Assembly: GCF_009910845.1 (NCBI RefSeq)
Contig: NZ_SIJB01000016.1
Span: 25,770 to 89,769 of the forward strand
Source: Chengkuizengella marina
Lineage (GTDB): Bacteria; Bacillota; Bacilli; Paenibacillales; KCTC-33759
Reading direction: 5' to 3'
Length of the DNA: 64,000 nt
This document shows, piece after piece, positions 44,314 to 53,278 of the stretch. The translations under genes and the position numbers were made by a program. Position 1 is the stretch's first letter. The number at the start of each line of letters is the position of its first letter. The notes beneath the pieces are model-generated. The model was not told the DNA's origin. It saw only the letters and a program-made list of their open reading frames with translations, and searched no databases.

Positions 44314-45597
44314 ATGATTACTACTGGCACAACGCATTCATCATTAGGGGAACTCATTCGACATCATCGGAAACAAGCAGAAATGACATTAGTACAATTA
44401 GAAGAATTATCTAAAGTTGACAAGGCTAGCATATCACGAATTGAATCGGGACAAATTAAACGCCCAACATGGGAAACTATTCAAAAAATAGGCTTCGCAC
44501 TAAACATTTCATATGAAGAAATGATTGAACAATATCTAGAGATAGAAGAAAGAGTCGATGTTTTATTCACTATTCTTAATGAAAGTGTAGAAAAAAATAA
44601 TCTTTCTATTATCGCTAAAGTCGCTATGAAAGCCCTTCAATTTCCTGTAGAAGATAGTTTAGAATTAGTAGAGAAGCTTTGTGATAAAATAGATCATATT
44701 GATAATTCTTCTATTAGGTTAACACTCTATAAAGTGATGATTGAATATTCACGAGCACACGGAATCATGCATTATCTTGCTAAAGGTATGTTGCAAACCT
44801 ATCTTATTGAACGAGATGATTTTTCCAAACTTCGGTCGACGTATGAATCTGGCAAAGGTATTTTGTTTTTTAAGGAATTCCTTACTAGTGAAGAACTGGG
44901 GGTGATGTATTATAAATTGTCGGTTCATGCCTATAACCTGTGTTTATTTAAAGATAGCGTAGATATGGGTATAAATGCATTGAATGAAACGATTACGGAA
45001 ACTAGAATGAGGGCAAATACTATTTTTGCTATATGTAATAGTTATTATTACTTAGATGATTATGAACAAACAAAAGAATTCTTGGAAAAATATAAGGAAT
45101 TCTCGCTTCCAGAAGTGAACGACAATGCTAAAGGAATAGAGGCGATATTACATTCAGCGAATGGAGAGCATCAACAAGCCGTAACAAAATTGCAAGAGAT
45201 TTTACCAAATTGCGGAGATAACGCTTTACTACATGTTGTGAATCATTTAATCATGCTATACTTTGAGACGGAAAACTTAGCAGCTATTGAAGATATTATC
45301 AAACTGGAAGAGAAAATACTATCCATTACTTACGTTACACCATTTAAAAAAGCTGAGCTAGCGCTCTATTTTAGACTTAAGGGAGATTATTATATCCGAA
45401 CGAAAATGATAGAAGAAGGGATAAATTGTTATTTAGAAGCGGCAAAACGATATGGTAAGATTGACCTTGTCGCTAGAGAAAGTGAATGTTTAAAGTTGAT
45501 TATGAAAATACATACTAATAATAAAGAGGCGATGGATGTTTCAACCATTGAAAAGATAGAAACTTATCTCGATTATAAAGTGGAAACCTTATATTAA
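44314..45597 (+). CDS. RRNPP-family HTH-TPR quorum-sensing regulator (NprR/AimR-like)
   Basis: 427 residues. Residues ~10-65 are an XRE-type HTH (LGELIRHHRKQAEMTLVQLEELSKVDKASISRIESGQIKRP). The rest is a chain of helical TPR-like repeats (e.g. AKVAMKALQFPVEDSLELVEKLCDKI; YKLSVHAYNLCLFKDSVDMGINALNET; ALYFRLKGDYYIRTKMIEEGINCYLEAAKRYG). Length is near NprR (423 as I recall). A secreted-peptide gene follows after 17 bases. Such receptors bind an imported peptide through the TPR groove and switch DNA binding; in SPbeta-like phages AimR does this for lysis-lysogeny choice. Confidence 0.88.
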   Translation: MITTGTTHSSLGELIRHHRKQAEMTLVQLEELSKVDKASISRIESGQIKRPTWETIQKIGFALNISYEEMIEQYLEIEERVDVLFTILNESVEKNNLSIIAKVAMKALQFPVEDSLELVEKLCDKIDHIDNSSIRLTLYKVMIEYSRAHGIMHYLAKGMLQTYLIERDDFSKLRSTYESGKGILFFKEFLTSEELGVMYYKLSVHAYNLCLFKDSVDMGINALNETITETRMRANTIFAICNSYYYLDDYEQTKEFLEKYKEFSLPEVNDNAKGIEAILHSANGEHQQAVTKLQEILPNCGDNALLHVVNHLIMLYFETENLAAIEDIIKLEEKILSITYVTPFKKAELALYFRLKGDYYIRTKMIEEGINCYLEAAKRYGKIDLVARESECLKLIMKIHTNNKEAMDVSTIEKIETYLDYKVETLY

Positions 45598-45614
45598 CCT
45601 TAGGGGGAAAGAAA

Positions 45615-45737
45615 ATGAAAAAGACAAGAGTGATAAAGTCCTTATTTTTCGTTGCTTTTCTTGTATCATCAGTTACCGCACCTAATGAAGTTTTTGAAAT
45701 CTTATCATTATCATCAGGCTTTGACCCAGGTTGGTAA
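45615..45737 (+). CDS. signal peptide precursor for the adjacent RRNPP receptor
   Basis: 40 residues, SD AGGGGGAAAG. KK-basic start, hydrophobic helix (SLFFVAFLVSSVTA, 9-22) ending in an SVTA signal peptidase-like site, then PNEVFEILSLSSGFDPGW. Size, location and architecture are those of NprX/PapR/AimP/Phr precursors. The mature signal is probably the C-terminal 5-8 residues (around SSGFDPGW), which is inference. No other gene lies between it and the terminator. Confidence 0.8.
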   Translation: MKKTRVIKSLFFVAFLVSSVTAPNEVFEILSLSSGFDPGW

Positions 45738-45775
45738 TAACGTAAGAAGGACAGCGTGAAAAACAAACATAGAGA

Positions 45776-45807
45776 AGGAACGTTAAAAGCGTTCTTTTCT
45801 TTTTTAT
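45776..45807 (+). terminator. terminator of the receptor-peptide operon
   Basis: GAACG/CGTTC stem with loop TTAAAAG, then TTTTCTTTTTT. Confidence 0.8.
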
Positions 45808-45968
45808 TTTTTTAGTAACTCAAGATAAATAATCTGGGTTTAAAAAAATTTAAACATATATGATACTATAATTTCATAAGGTAAAAAAAACTATGATAAG
45901 AATTTATTTTAATTGAGGTATTAAATAAACTATTAATATTAACTTATTCAATGAAAGGAGTAATATAT

Positions 45969-46577
45969 TTGAGAAATTTTTGGAGTGTTCTAGTTAGTAG
46001 ATTATATAAGTATCGTTATATTGTATTATCAATTTTATTATTAATAATTTTGTACATAATAATATATATATTACCTATATTTGGCTTATATGCTTTAGAA
46101 TCATCCGCAATAAAATATTCTTATCCAAATGAAGGTGGAACAGTTGTTTTTGAAAAAAAAATTGAAGATAAGAAGGTTATTATTTTAAAAACAGAAAGTA
46201 ACATTTATTATGTAAAATCATTAGAAAGAAATTGTGGTATTTTTTATTGTTTAGTAGTGGTTGACAGAATAGATAAACAAACAGAGGATAATAAAATGAT
46301 GTTTGCTTGGACGGCTTCGAGAGACAAAGGTAGTCTTTATGATACTATTTTTGCAATAATAACTTTAGATAAAGACATCCAAAAAATTGTTGTTAGTAAT
46401 GAGGATACACCTAGCACTGTACCTCTTGAGGAAGTAAAAGAAAATTCAACTGTTTATTTTGTGATGGATGTAAAGAATGGGTATTCAGCACATTATAGTT
46501 ATTTGAATTCTGTTGATGTTACAGATTTCACTTTTCGTGGACTTAATTCTGATGGAGAGGTTGTTTCCATTAATTAA
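45969..46577 (+). CDS. membrane-anchored hypothetical protein
   Basis: 202 residues from TTG 45969 (SD AAAGGAG). One long hydrophobic segment (~15-42, YIVLSILLLIILYIIIYILPIFGLYAL), then an extracytoplasmic domain with a Cys pair (RNCGIFYCLVVV) and beta-strand character. No known family. First gene of a cluster of singly spaced accessory genes. Confidence 0.5.
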   Translation: MRNFWSVLVSRLYKYRYIVLSILLLIILYIIIYILPIFGLYALESSAIKYSYPNEGGTVVFEKKIEDKKVIILKTESNIYYVKSLERNCGIFYCLVVVDRIDKQTEDNKMMFAWTASRDKGSLYDTIFAIITLDKDIQKIVVSNEDTPSTVPLEEVKENSTVYFVMDVKNGYSAHYSYLNSVDVTDFTFRGLNSDGEVVSIN

Positions 46578-46677
46578 AATAACTTATATTTTTAACAGTT
46601 TTTTACTTGATAAAATATAGTTCTACATATAATATTTAAGAGTCATTGTTAATATTTTCATAAAAGGAGAGTTTGAA

Positions 46678-47607
46678 ATGTTAAAAAAAGTTAAAATTAT
46701 TTTATCAAGCGCATTTGTATTAAGTGTATTAGGACTAACAATTGTATTAGGCTTAACACAATCAAATGTAATGGCAGAAGAAAAACAAGCAAAAAAAGCA
46801 GTAATTAGTGATGAACAAAAAGAGTGGTTAAGAGGTCTTGGATTTAGTCCAAATTCAATCGAAAATATGTCGGATGAATCATTTGATCATATCTCTAAAC
46901 AATTCAAAGGAGTAACAGGAAAACCTATAAAGGAAAAAGTAGAATATCATAAAGTGGAATATACATTAGATGAAAAAGGAAAAGTAAAAAAAGTAAAAAT
47001 GATTAAAAAGACAAAAGAAGACTATGAAAAAGCAAAAAAAGAGAAAGATGCAAAGCGAAGTGTTAGTATTTTAGGGACGTGGGATGATACTAGAGATAGT
47101 TGGATAAAACAAAGGTTATATGTAGGTACTATTAGTGGTTCTGGTAATGGTGATTATATGGCTCAGACATCTTATGAATGGTTAGAACCTCCATTTGTTG
47201 CTTATTCCGATGTTACAGGAATCACTCACGGGAATAATGTAGATAAAGTTGCTGGCACTGAATATGGAGAACATTGGTACTATGATGATAATGGATATCA
47301 TACTGCTGACATAACAAATAATGGTGAAGCTGAAAGTAAAGACCCAGATGGTTATGCGGATAAGTTCGATCTTAAGTTATTTGGTACTGGTGTAGGCGAT
47401 AATCTACTTGCTAGAGATCATGGAGGCTATTTCTATATTACGTTTGATCAAGATAATAGTTTTGATGATACTGCTGATTTATATGGTCATTATGTACATG
47501 CTTTAACATCATCATTTTTTAATATATCAGTTTCAAAAGGTGGCATTTCTCTAGCTGGCTCATCAGAATCACAGGCAACGGATACTCACGTTGACTTTAC
47601 ATATTAA
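46678..47607 (+). CDS. secreted hypothetical protein
   Basis: 309 residues. Sec signal peptide (KKVKIILSSAFVLSVLGLTIVLG ... VMAEE, cleavage likely after NVMA, ~34). A helical ~45-85 segment, then a basic Lys-rich linker (~95-125), then a beta-rich Tyr/Asp/Gly C-terminal domain (YMAQTSYEWLEPP, HWYYDDNGYHTADITNNGEAESKDPDGYADKFDL). It could be a secreted effector or surface protein. No catalytic motif or LPXTG recognised. Has its own terminator. Confidence 0.55.
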   Translation: MLKKVKIILSSAFVLSVLGLTIVLGLTQSNVMAEEKQAKKAVISDEQKEWLRGLGFSPNSIENMSDESFDHISKQFKGVTGKPIKEKVEYHKVEYTLDEKGKVKKVKMIKKTKEDYEKAKKEKDAKRSVSILGTWDDTRDSWIKQRLYVGTISGSGNGDYMAQTSYEWLEPPFVAYSDVTGITHGNNVDKVAGTEYGEHWYYDDNGYHTADITNNGEAESKDPDGYADKFDLKLFGTGVGDNLLARDHGGYFYITFDQDNSFDDTADLYGHYVHALTSSFFNISVSKGGISLAGSSESQATDTHVDFTY

Positions 47608-47654
47608 TTTAATAGACTATCATTCTATTAAAATATTAAACATATTTTCGTTTC

Positions 47655-47688
47655 AAAGCGTTGGTCTAACGATCGACGCTTTTTTTTA
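47655..47688 (+). terminator. terminator of the secreted protein gene
   Basis: AAAGCGT/ACGCTTT stem with a 14-base loop and T8. Confidence 0.8.
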
Positions 47689-47781
47689 TGCGTAATTCTC
47701 CTAATCCTACTGACAAATGTTAACGCTGCTTCATTATGAAATATGTAAACAATGTGGGGCTTTTGACCATTGTATCACTGG

Positions 47782-47799
47782 ATAAAAGTATTATTTTAT
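47782..47799 (+). promoter_or_regulatory. palindromic element A7
   Basis: ATAAAA GTATTA TTTTAT followed by CTTGAAC; 82 bases before the gene at 47881. Confidence 0.55.
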
Positions 47800-47880
47800 C
47801 TTGAACGGTTAAAGAATGAATGACAATCTAAAGAATTGAAATAATATCAATATAAAATTTAATAATAGGGGTAAAAACTA

Positions 47881-48507
47881 ATGAAATTTTTATATTGGTT
47901 ATCAGCAATTGGATGGTTATTAATAATGTATATAATAACGAGTATTTACTGGGATAGCTTCGGTTGGAGGATTTTATTGTTTCTCATACCCACATTTATA
48001 TTAGGAGAGCTTTTAATGAATAAATTATTTCCCAATAGAGAAGATACTCTTGGCAATGCTGCTCTTAAAAGAACCTTAAAGAAAGAATTAAAGAAACCTA
48101 TAAAAAAGTATGAAGATTATCAATTCATAGCAGGGATTTATAATACGCTCTCTGAAGTAGAAAAAGCAATACAAATCATGCAAGAGGCTGTTCAAAATAA
48201 ACAATTTAGTAATGAAGAGTTAGGAAGTGGATATATTTATTTAGGGTTTTTATATACAGATATGGAGGAAAACAGTAAAGCATCAGATTATTTTCATAAA
48301 GGATTGAATTTAATGAGTGATGAGAATTTTAAATATGATGGCGCTTTTAAAGAGGTGATAGAATTATTTATAAAAAATAATGATAATGAAAGAGCAGAAT
48401 TTTGGTTGAATAATCTTCTTCAAAGGCAAAGTTATGACAAGAAATTTAAAAAATTAGATGTTTTACGAAAAGAATGGGATTATGCGGTGGGAAATTGGAA
48501 TGAATGA
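47881..48507 (+). CDS. membrane protein with TPR-like cytoplasmic domain
   Basis: 208 residues. Two hydrophobic segments (4-22, 28-45) then TPR-like helix pairs (QFIAGIYNTLSEVEKAIQIMQEAVQ; SGYIYLGFLYTDMEENSKASDYFHKGL; ERAEFWLNNLLQRQ). The SD is weak. Overlaps the next gene by eight bases. Membrane-anchored TPR proteins of this size often serve as adaptors or immunity partners; specific role unknown. Confidence 0.55.
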   Translation: MKFLYWLSAIGWLLIMYIITSIYWDSFGWRILLFLIPTFILGELLMNKLFPNREDTLGNAALKRTLKKELKKPIKKYEDYQFIAGIYNTLSEVEKAIQIMQEAVQNKQFSNEELGSGYIYLGFLYTDMEENSKASDYFHKGLNLMSDENFKYDGAFKEVIELFIKNNDNERAEFWLNNLLQRQSYDKKFKKLDVLRKEWDYAVGNWNE

Positions 48508-48847
48508 TAAAATAAAGTGTGGGTGTCAAAATCCAACAACTGATTTAAAATTAGAAGCTGATTTTCTTACAGATCCAATCTGGTGTACAATATGTGGTTA
48601 TAATCTTGATCCTGAGGATTTGTCAATATCTCCTGAACTTTTGGAAATAATAGAAGATTGGGTAAGTCGCTACGGTGAATGGATTGATATAGATACAGAT
48701 ACATTAGTTGATAGAGGAATTGAACTTGAAGATGAACACAATAAAGAAGGCATAAAAATATACGAAAAGTTAAAGATTGAACTTGGTTTTAAATATGAAC
48801 TCATATATTCTCCTTCTGTATCAGCTAGGAGTTACACCAATAAATAA
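48500..48847 (+). CDS. zinc-ribbon hypothetical protein, possible immunity protein
   Basis: 115 residues from ATG 48500 (overlaps the preceding stop). C-x-C ... C-x2-C (IKCGCQNP ... IWCTICGYNLDPED) form a zinc site; the rest is acidic (DWVSRYGEWIDIDTDTLVDRGIELEDEHN). Acidic small proteins with this look are common as immunity genes. Confidence 0.5.
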   Translation: MNDKIKCGCQNPTTDLKLEADFLTDPIWCTICGYNLDPEDLSISPELLEIIEDWVSRYGEWIDIDTDTLVDRGIELEDEHNKEGIKIYEKLKIELGFKYELIYSPSVSARSYTNK

Positions 48848-48909
48848 TTTATATTCCAACATTAAAATAAAGAATAAAAATAAATGTATAACCAAAAGGA
48901 GATTATTAT

Positions 48910-49500
48910 ATGTATTGGTGGAGAGTCACTAAATATAACCCTCTTTTTCGTGATGAGAATGGTTTTTATACCAAACAAGATGAATGGACATCTTTTTACG
49001 ATACTGATGGCGATACATTAACTGTCGAGGAGTATCTTACAGTAGAAAATGCTTATGTTAATGCAATATTATATTTTATGAATGATATGAATATAAAGGA
49101 GCTAACGATTAATGGATTGGAAAAGTGTGATGATGATGTGGATTGTGATTTTGGATTAAAGCATTTAGAAAAAATAGGTTTCACAATAAAAAGAGATTTA
49201 TATCCAATAGATACTCTTGAATTATTAAACATTGTTACTGATCAAATGGTTATTCGAAATGAAGATATTAGCCATTTATGTAGACTTATTCTTAGAAACC
49301 ATGTATGGTGTAAGCTTAAAAATGAATCGAATTTTCACGTTCATTTTGGATATGATTATTATATGTATATTGGTATCTCTCAAAGATGTGAACAAGCTAT
49401 AGAAAAAGTGATGCAATCAAACCTTTTCGTCGAACCTTTTGTATCTCCATATTTAGATGATGATGAATATGAGCAGGAGATCAATAAATTGGAAGAGTAA
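48910..49500 (+). CDS. acidic hypothetical protein, immunity-like
   Basis: 196 residues. MYWWRVTKYNPLFRDENGFYTKQDEWTSFYDTDGDTLTVEEYLTVENAYVN matches the pattern of small, acidic immunity-like proteins linked to polymorphic toxins. DDE-rich C-terminus. Called by resemblance and neighbourhood only; no toxin gene is visible here. Confidence 0.5.
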   Translation: MYWWRVTKYNPLFRDENGFYTKQDEWTSFYDTDGDTLTVEEYLTVENAYVNAILYFMNDMNIKELTINGLEKCDDDVDCDFGLKHLEKIGFTIKRDLYPIDTLELLNIVTDQMVIRNEDISHLCRLILRNHVWCKLKNESNFHVHFGYDYYMYIGISQRCEQAIEKVMQSNLFVEPFVSPYLDDDEYEQEINKLEE

Positions 49501-49645
49501 TCAATATTAGATATTTGATTTATTAAAAGGATAGAAGAATGGAGTGTTAATGTGGAAGTTTTTTACAATATCAGATTTGAAGGTGACCGCCATAAATAGT
49601 GAGCTGTAACTGTTATGAAGAGTAGAGTTTTTTTATTTCCATTAG

Positions 49646-49663
49646 ATAAAAGTGCGATTTTAT
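49646..49663 (+). promoter_or_regulatory. palindromic element A8
   Basis: ATAAAA GTGCGA TTTTAT followed by TGGATAA; 66 bases before ATG 49729. Confidence 0.6.
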
Positions 49664-49728
49664 TGGATAAAAGGATTTGATAAGAACTTTATTGAATATT
49701 ATATTCAAAAAATAAAGGTGAGATAAAT

Positions 49729-50412
49729 ATGAAAGAATTATTTAAAAAGTGGCTGATTGAAAACAAAAATAAATTTGAACAAGTTGGTATTAAAACAGAT
49801 GAGATCTTCCAGTCATCTAAGGGTTCATTGGATTCTTTTATAAGAGTTGATCATATTTCAAGTAATGCTATGGGAAGAATAACTATTTATGATTCGAAAT
49901 TAATAGATGTAGAAGTTATTGATATTACTACAGGGGATAATCTATTTTATCAACACTTAGAAGTGACAGGATCAGGTAACCCTAATTTTGAATTATTATT
50001 TTGGGAATATTTTGAATCAATGCAACAATCTATTAGAGTACCAAAAAACAAACACATAACAGGAGATAATATCAGATTGTTAGATTCCAACAGAAAAATA
50101 ACATATTCAGGAGAAGAACTTATCGAAGTATTGAGAGAAATTGAGTTGATACTAATTTCTTTGCATAAAATAGGTTCATATTATGGAGAGAATCTTCCTT
50201 CAAAGGATGGTCAAGTAGAGTTGGAATATGCAATAGAAACCAATAACTTTATAGACGACTGGAAAGTAGCACGTAGATTGGCGAAGGTTAGAAGAATTTT
50301 AGAGGATAAATTCGACAATACACTTGGAAGTGATGATATGGATGATTTGGAACGTGCATTTAAAGGAATAAAGTACTGGACTCTTCCAGGTGATAAAGCA
50401 GAGGAAGAATAA
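49729..50412 (+). CDS. TriTu-type immunity-like protein
   Basis: 227 residues. N-terminal KKWLIENKNKFEQVGIKTDEIFQSSKGSLDSFIRVDHISSNAMGRITIYDSKLIDVEVIDITTGDNLFYQHLEVTG resembles the TriTu immunity family (W...NK, D.MGRI, YDSKLIDVEVI..TG). C-terminal half is helical with RLAKVRRILEDKFD. Would neutralise a toxin delivered by another cell; the cognate toxin is not in the window. Confidence 0.55.
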   Translation: MKELFKKWLIENKNKFEQVGIKTDEIFQSSKGSLDSFIRVDHISSNAMGRITIYDSKLIDVEVIDITTGDNLFYQHLEVTGSGNPNFELLFWEYFESMQQSIRVPKNKHITGDNIRLLDSNRKITYSGEELIEVLREIELILISLHKIGSYYGENLPSKDGQVELEYAIETNNFIDDWKVARRLAKVRRILEDKFDNTLGSDDMDDLERAFKGIKYWTLPGDKAEEE

Positions 50413-50431
50413 TTAATAACTTCTTTTTTAC

Positions 50432-50449
50432 ATAAAAGAGTGATTTTAG
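50432..50449 (+). promoter_or_regulatory. palindromic element A9
   Basis: ATAAAA GAGTGA TTTTAG followed by GGCATTC; right arm has one mismatch. Confidence 0.45.
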
Positions 50450-50484
50450 GGCATTCAAATAATTCATGAAGAGAGGAAGAAAAA

Positions 50485-51282
50485 ATGAACGATATTACAA
50501 TTACTCCAGATAAACCACTAGGTTATGGTTATGATGATGAAACTTTAATTAAGATAATAGAGGATAATGGATTTGTCAAAATAGGAAATTTACTTATTAC
50601 AGAATATGATGATTTTTATGAAACATTTATATTTAAAAAGTGTAATGAAAGTATAAAAGAAATATCTTCATTAGAGAATGAAGGTAAGTTATTTTATTTT
50701 AATTGTATTGAGAACGACGATATAATTATAAGTAATGTTAAAAACTTACCTAAATATGAAATAAATCCAATGATTAAGTGGATTAATATCGATATTGAAG
50801 AAGCTGATTCTTTAGAAAAAGAGATACTGGAATTAGAAAAAAATAGAGAAGATGTGGCGTATTTTAAAGAAATGAAGGCAGTTTGCTATAGAGATAAAGA
50901 AAATAACGACCTAAAAAACAACAGAGTTTTTAAAAGGTTAATGGATGAGAATCCTAATAGATTAGTACATAATTTTGACGCATTAATAAAAGAGATAATA
51001 AAAGCTAAAGAAGTTGAATTAAAAGAAGGCGGTTTTTATATACCTATAGATGCGAGCGATGTGGTAATCGAATTAATGGAAGATGACGATGTTTTTTGGA
51101 TACAAGAGAAATGGAGAATTATCAAAAAAGGTGAAATATCAATTAATGAATGGATTGATGAAGGAATAACTCAAATAGGAAGTAGAAATATTAGAAATCA
51201 GATTAAAAAATTTAAGAGACAGGGATATAAATACATACAACCATTAATTAGCCAATCGAGTGAGGATTTTTTTAAAGAGTAG
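50485..51282 (+). CDS. hypothetical protein of accessory cluster
   Basis: 265 residues, strongly acidic (DDD/EE clusters). N-terminus DITITPDKPLGYGYDDETLIKIIEDNGF, with coiled middle (LEKEILELEKNREDVAYFKEMKAV). Late region ends KIGGSRN-like and KKFKRQGYKYIQPLISQS. No recognised family. Confidence 0.5.
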   Translation: MNDITITPDKPLGYGYDDETLIKIIEDNGFVKIGNLLITEYDDFYETFIFKKCNESIKEISSLENEGKLFYFNCIENDDIIISNVKNLPKYEINPMIKWINIDIEEADSLEKEILELEKNREDVAYFKEMKAVCYRDKENNDLKNNRVFKRLMDENPNRLVHNFDALIKEIIKAKEVELKEGGFYIPIDASDVVIELMEDDDVFWIQEKWRIIKKGEISINEWIDEGITQIGSRNIRNQIKKFKRQGYKYIQPLISQSSEDFFKE

Positions 51283-51285
51283 TTA

Positions 51286-51303
51286 ATAAAATACCTGGTT
51301 TAT
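51286..51303 (+). promoter_or_regulatory. palindromic element A10 (imperfect)
   Basis: ATAAAA TACCTG GTTTAT followed by TTTATTT; one mismatch in the right arm and no GGAT tail. Confidence 0.35.
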
Positions 51304-51351
51304 TTTATTTATTTAGGAAAACTAAGATTGATGCAAAAGGAGAAATTCATA

Positions 51352-51852
51352 ATGGCCAAATATATTTTTCATGTTTCTACAAATGTAAAAAATTCAACAA
51401 TAGAAGAGGTTTTTGATATACCCGATGTAAAGTTAGAAGGTTTAACAGAGGAAGAGGAAGAAAAGGTTGTAGAGAAATATTTTATTGAATGGAAAGCAGA
51501 TCATATAAATGGTAATTGGGAGAGTTTGGATCGAAAAAAAATCATTTATCTATCTCCTAGTGAATTAACTCAAAAAGGTTTTAAAATGCCATATCTTAAT
51601 CAATCTGCACGATATATCTACTATATTCGGTACGAAGTCGCGATAGAGGATCAACCTGGTACTTCCTTTGAGAACTTCTATATATCAAGTGATGAAAAGC
51701 TTAATATGAGAGAGTTGTATGAATCTGTATTAAATGATTGGGAAGACAGAATTGAGTATAAATCAGAAGAATCTAAAGCTAAGATGCTTATTGAATCCAG
51801 TATTAAACTAAAATATGCGTTAGATCAACAAAACAAAAATAATGATACTTGA
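51352..51852 (+). CDS. small beta-rich hypothetical protein
   Basis: 166 residues from ATG 51352 (weak SD AAAAGGAG sits 17 bases upstream; ATG 51328 lies before it). KYIFHVSTNVKNSTIEEVFDIPD, EEEEEKVVEKYFIEWKADHINGNWESLD, YYIRYEVAIEDQPGTSFENFY. Looks like a small ligand- or protein-binding beta domain. Function unknown, possibly immunity. Confidence 0.5.
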   Translation: MAKYIFHVSTNVKNSTIEEVFDIPDVKLEGLTEEEEEKVVEKYFIEWKADHINGNWESLDRKKIIYLSPSELTQKGFKMPYLNQSARYIYYIRYEVAIEDQPGTSFENFYISSDEKLNMRELYESVLNDWEDRIEYKSEESKAKMLIESSIKLKYALDQQNKNNDT

Positions 51853-51868
51853 ATATGATGTTTATACC

Positions 51869-51886
51869 ATAAAACAATGATTTTAA
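51869..51886 (+). promoter_or_regulatory. palindromic element A11
   Basis: ATAAAA CAATGA TTTTAA followed by CGGATGA; 23 bases before the next start. Confidence 0.5.
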
Positions 51887-51908
51887 CGGATGAAAGGAAG
51901 AAAAAATC

Positions 51909-52127
51909 ATGGAGGAAAACTTAAAACAAAAAATTGAATGCTTATTAATGGGTGGGTTTCTCACTCAAAAAGGTGGAAAAGGTGAATTTGCATTCGGTTT
52001 AAACCTTAAAACAAAAAAGTTTTATTCTATTTACAAAGAATCTGTAAAAGAAAAAAAGCCAAAAATAATCCATGAAGAATCAGATTTACCATTAGATGAT
52101 ATTCACGAAAATATGGAGATTTTATAA
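51909..52127 (+). CDS. 72-residue hypothetical protein
   Basis: ATG 51909 after GGAAG. FLTQKGGKGEFAFGLNLKTKKFYSIYKESVKEKKPK suggests a small beta protein; acidic at the C-terminus. Not recognised. Confidence 0.5.
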   Translation: MEENLKQKIECLLMGGFLTQKGGKGEFAFGLNLKTKKFYSIYKESVKEKKPKIIHEESDLPLDDIHENMEIL

Positions 52128-52155
52128 ATTATCAGATTCTAATAATTATCATCAG

Positions 52156-52173
52156 ATAAAACTCTAATTTTAT
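52156..52173 (+). promoter_or_regulatory. palindromic element A12
   Basis: ATAAAA CTCTAA TTTTAT followed by TTCATAC; 87 bases before ATG 52260. Confidence 0.5.
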
Positions 52174-52259
52174 TTCATACTTCAAAACTAAGAAAATACT
52201 TTATTTTTAAGTCTAATTCTGTTACGCTTAAATCAATAAGTAGAAGGAGTTTGATAATT

Positions 52260-52676
52260 ATGAATCTAGGAAAATATATAAAAGCAGAATTAATGATAAA
52301 ATCCCTTTCAATCCGATGGCTAGCAGATCAACTTGATATAAATGAAAAGACACTTGCTGGAAAGCTTAATAGAAATTCTATAACAGGAGAAGATTTATTG
52401 GAAATTGGTGGTTTCTTAGAAATAAATATGAATGAATTAAAAATAATTACACAGTTAGAAAGTTTGGATGGAACAACTTTTGAATTTGAGAAGTGTGTAA
52501 TTAGAGATTATTTATATAAAGTTGGTATTAGAGAAAATGATATTGAGAAAATAGATACAGTCGACACACCAGACGATCGCCAATATCATTATATTAAATT
52601 CAAAAATATTACCGAACCTATAGGGTTAGTAGTTGATCAAAAAACAAACTTGTTCATATATGATAAATATAAATGA
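52260..52676 (+). CDS. HTH-domain protein with C-terminal beta domain
   Basis: 138 residues from ATG 52260 (GGAGTTTGATAATT before it). N-terminal XRE-like HTH (IKAELMIKSLSIRWLADQLDINEKTLAGKLNRNSITGEDLLEIGGFL) followed by DGTTFEFEKCVIRDYLYKVGI and a YHYIKFKNITEPIGLVVDQ strand region. Regulator of unknown target. Confidence 0.55.
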   Translation: MNLGKYIKAELMIKSLSIRWLADQLDINEKTLAGKLNRNSITGEDLLEIGGFLEINMNELKIITQLESLDGTTFEFEKCVIRDYLYKVGIRENDIEKIDTVDTPDDRQYHYIKFKNITEPIGLVVDQKTNLFIYDKYK

Positions 52677-52682
52677 TGTGGA

Positions 52683-52700
52683 ATAAAACAAGAATTTTAT
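52683..52700 (+). promoter_or_regulatory. palindromic element A13
   Basis: ATAAAA CAAGAA TTTTAT followed by CGGATGA, the exact consensus, just after the stop codon of the HTH gene. Confidence 0.6.
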
Positions 52701-52843
52701 CGGATGATTTATCATACAGTTTGAGAATATGTTACAGAATATAAATTGACGATGTTTAGGTTTTTCTAAATACGTCAAGTAGAGTAGTATTTTCTCAAAA
52801 ATATATAAACAAAATTGATGAAACCCAAAAGGAGTAACATACA

Positions 52844-53098
52844 ATGAACAAGAAAGAAGAGCAAATGGAAAAATGGAAACTTTTTTTGAAAGAAAAATAT
52901 GATGAAAATGGGAACTTCAAACACGAGGACGATCAAAGAAAATGGGATGAGCATAGGGAATGGTCAAAATCGGAAGAAGCACAAGAATTATACGCGCAAA
53001 TAAGGTATGAACAAGAGAAAAAAGACGGTTACAAAACTATTGCTTGGATATTAGGTTTAACTATTATTATAATTTTTATTGCAGGAATTAGTAAATAG
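52844..53098 (+). CDS. 84-residue tail-anchored membrane protein
   Basis: Very charged N-terminal 60 residues (KKEEQMEKWKLFLKEKYDENGNFKHEDDQRKWDEHREW), then a single C-terminal hydrophobic helix (~63-80). SD AAAGGAG. No family recognised. Confidence 0.5.
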   Translation: MNKKEEQMEKWKLFLKEKYDENGNFKHEDDQRKWDEHREWSKSEEAQELYAQIRYEQEKKDGYKTIAWILGLTIIIIFIAGISK

Positions 53099-53197
53099 AC
53101 TACTAATTAGATAAAATTCATAGTAAGTAAAAGCGTTTTAAGCGAACGGTACCAAATTCTGAAGCTCTCAATTGAAATGGAATGTGTGAGATACACA

Positions 53198-53215
53198 ATA
53201 AAATTCGGATTTTAT
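53198..53215 (+). promoter_or_regulatory. palindromic element A14
   Basis: ATAAAA TTCGGA TTTTAT followed by AGTAGAG; spacing kept but tail lost. Confidence 0.45.
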
Positions 53216-53278
53216 AGTAGAGCAATATGAATTTTTAAAAAGTGTTATTTAAAAATACTTAATTAAAGAAAGGATAAA

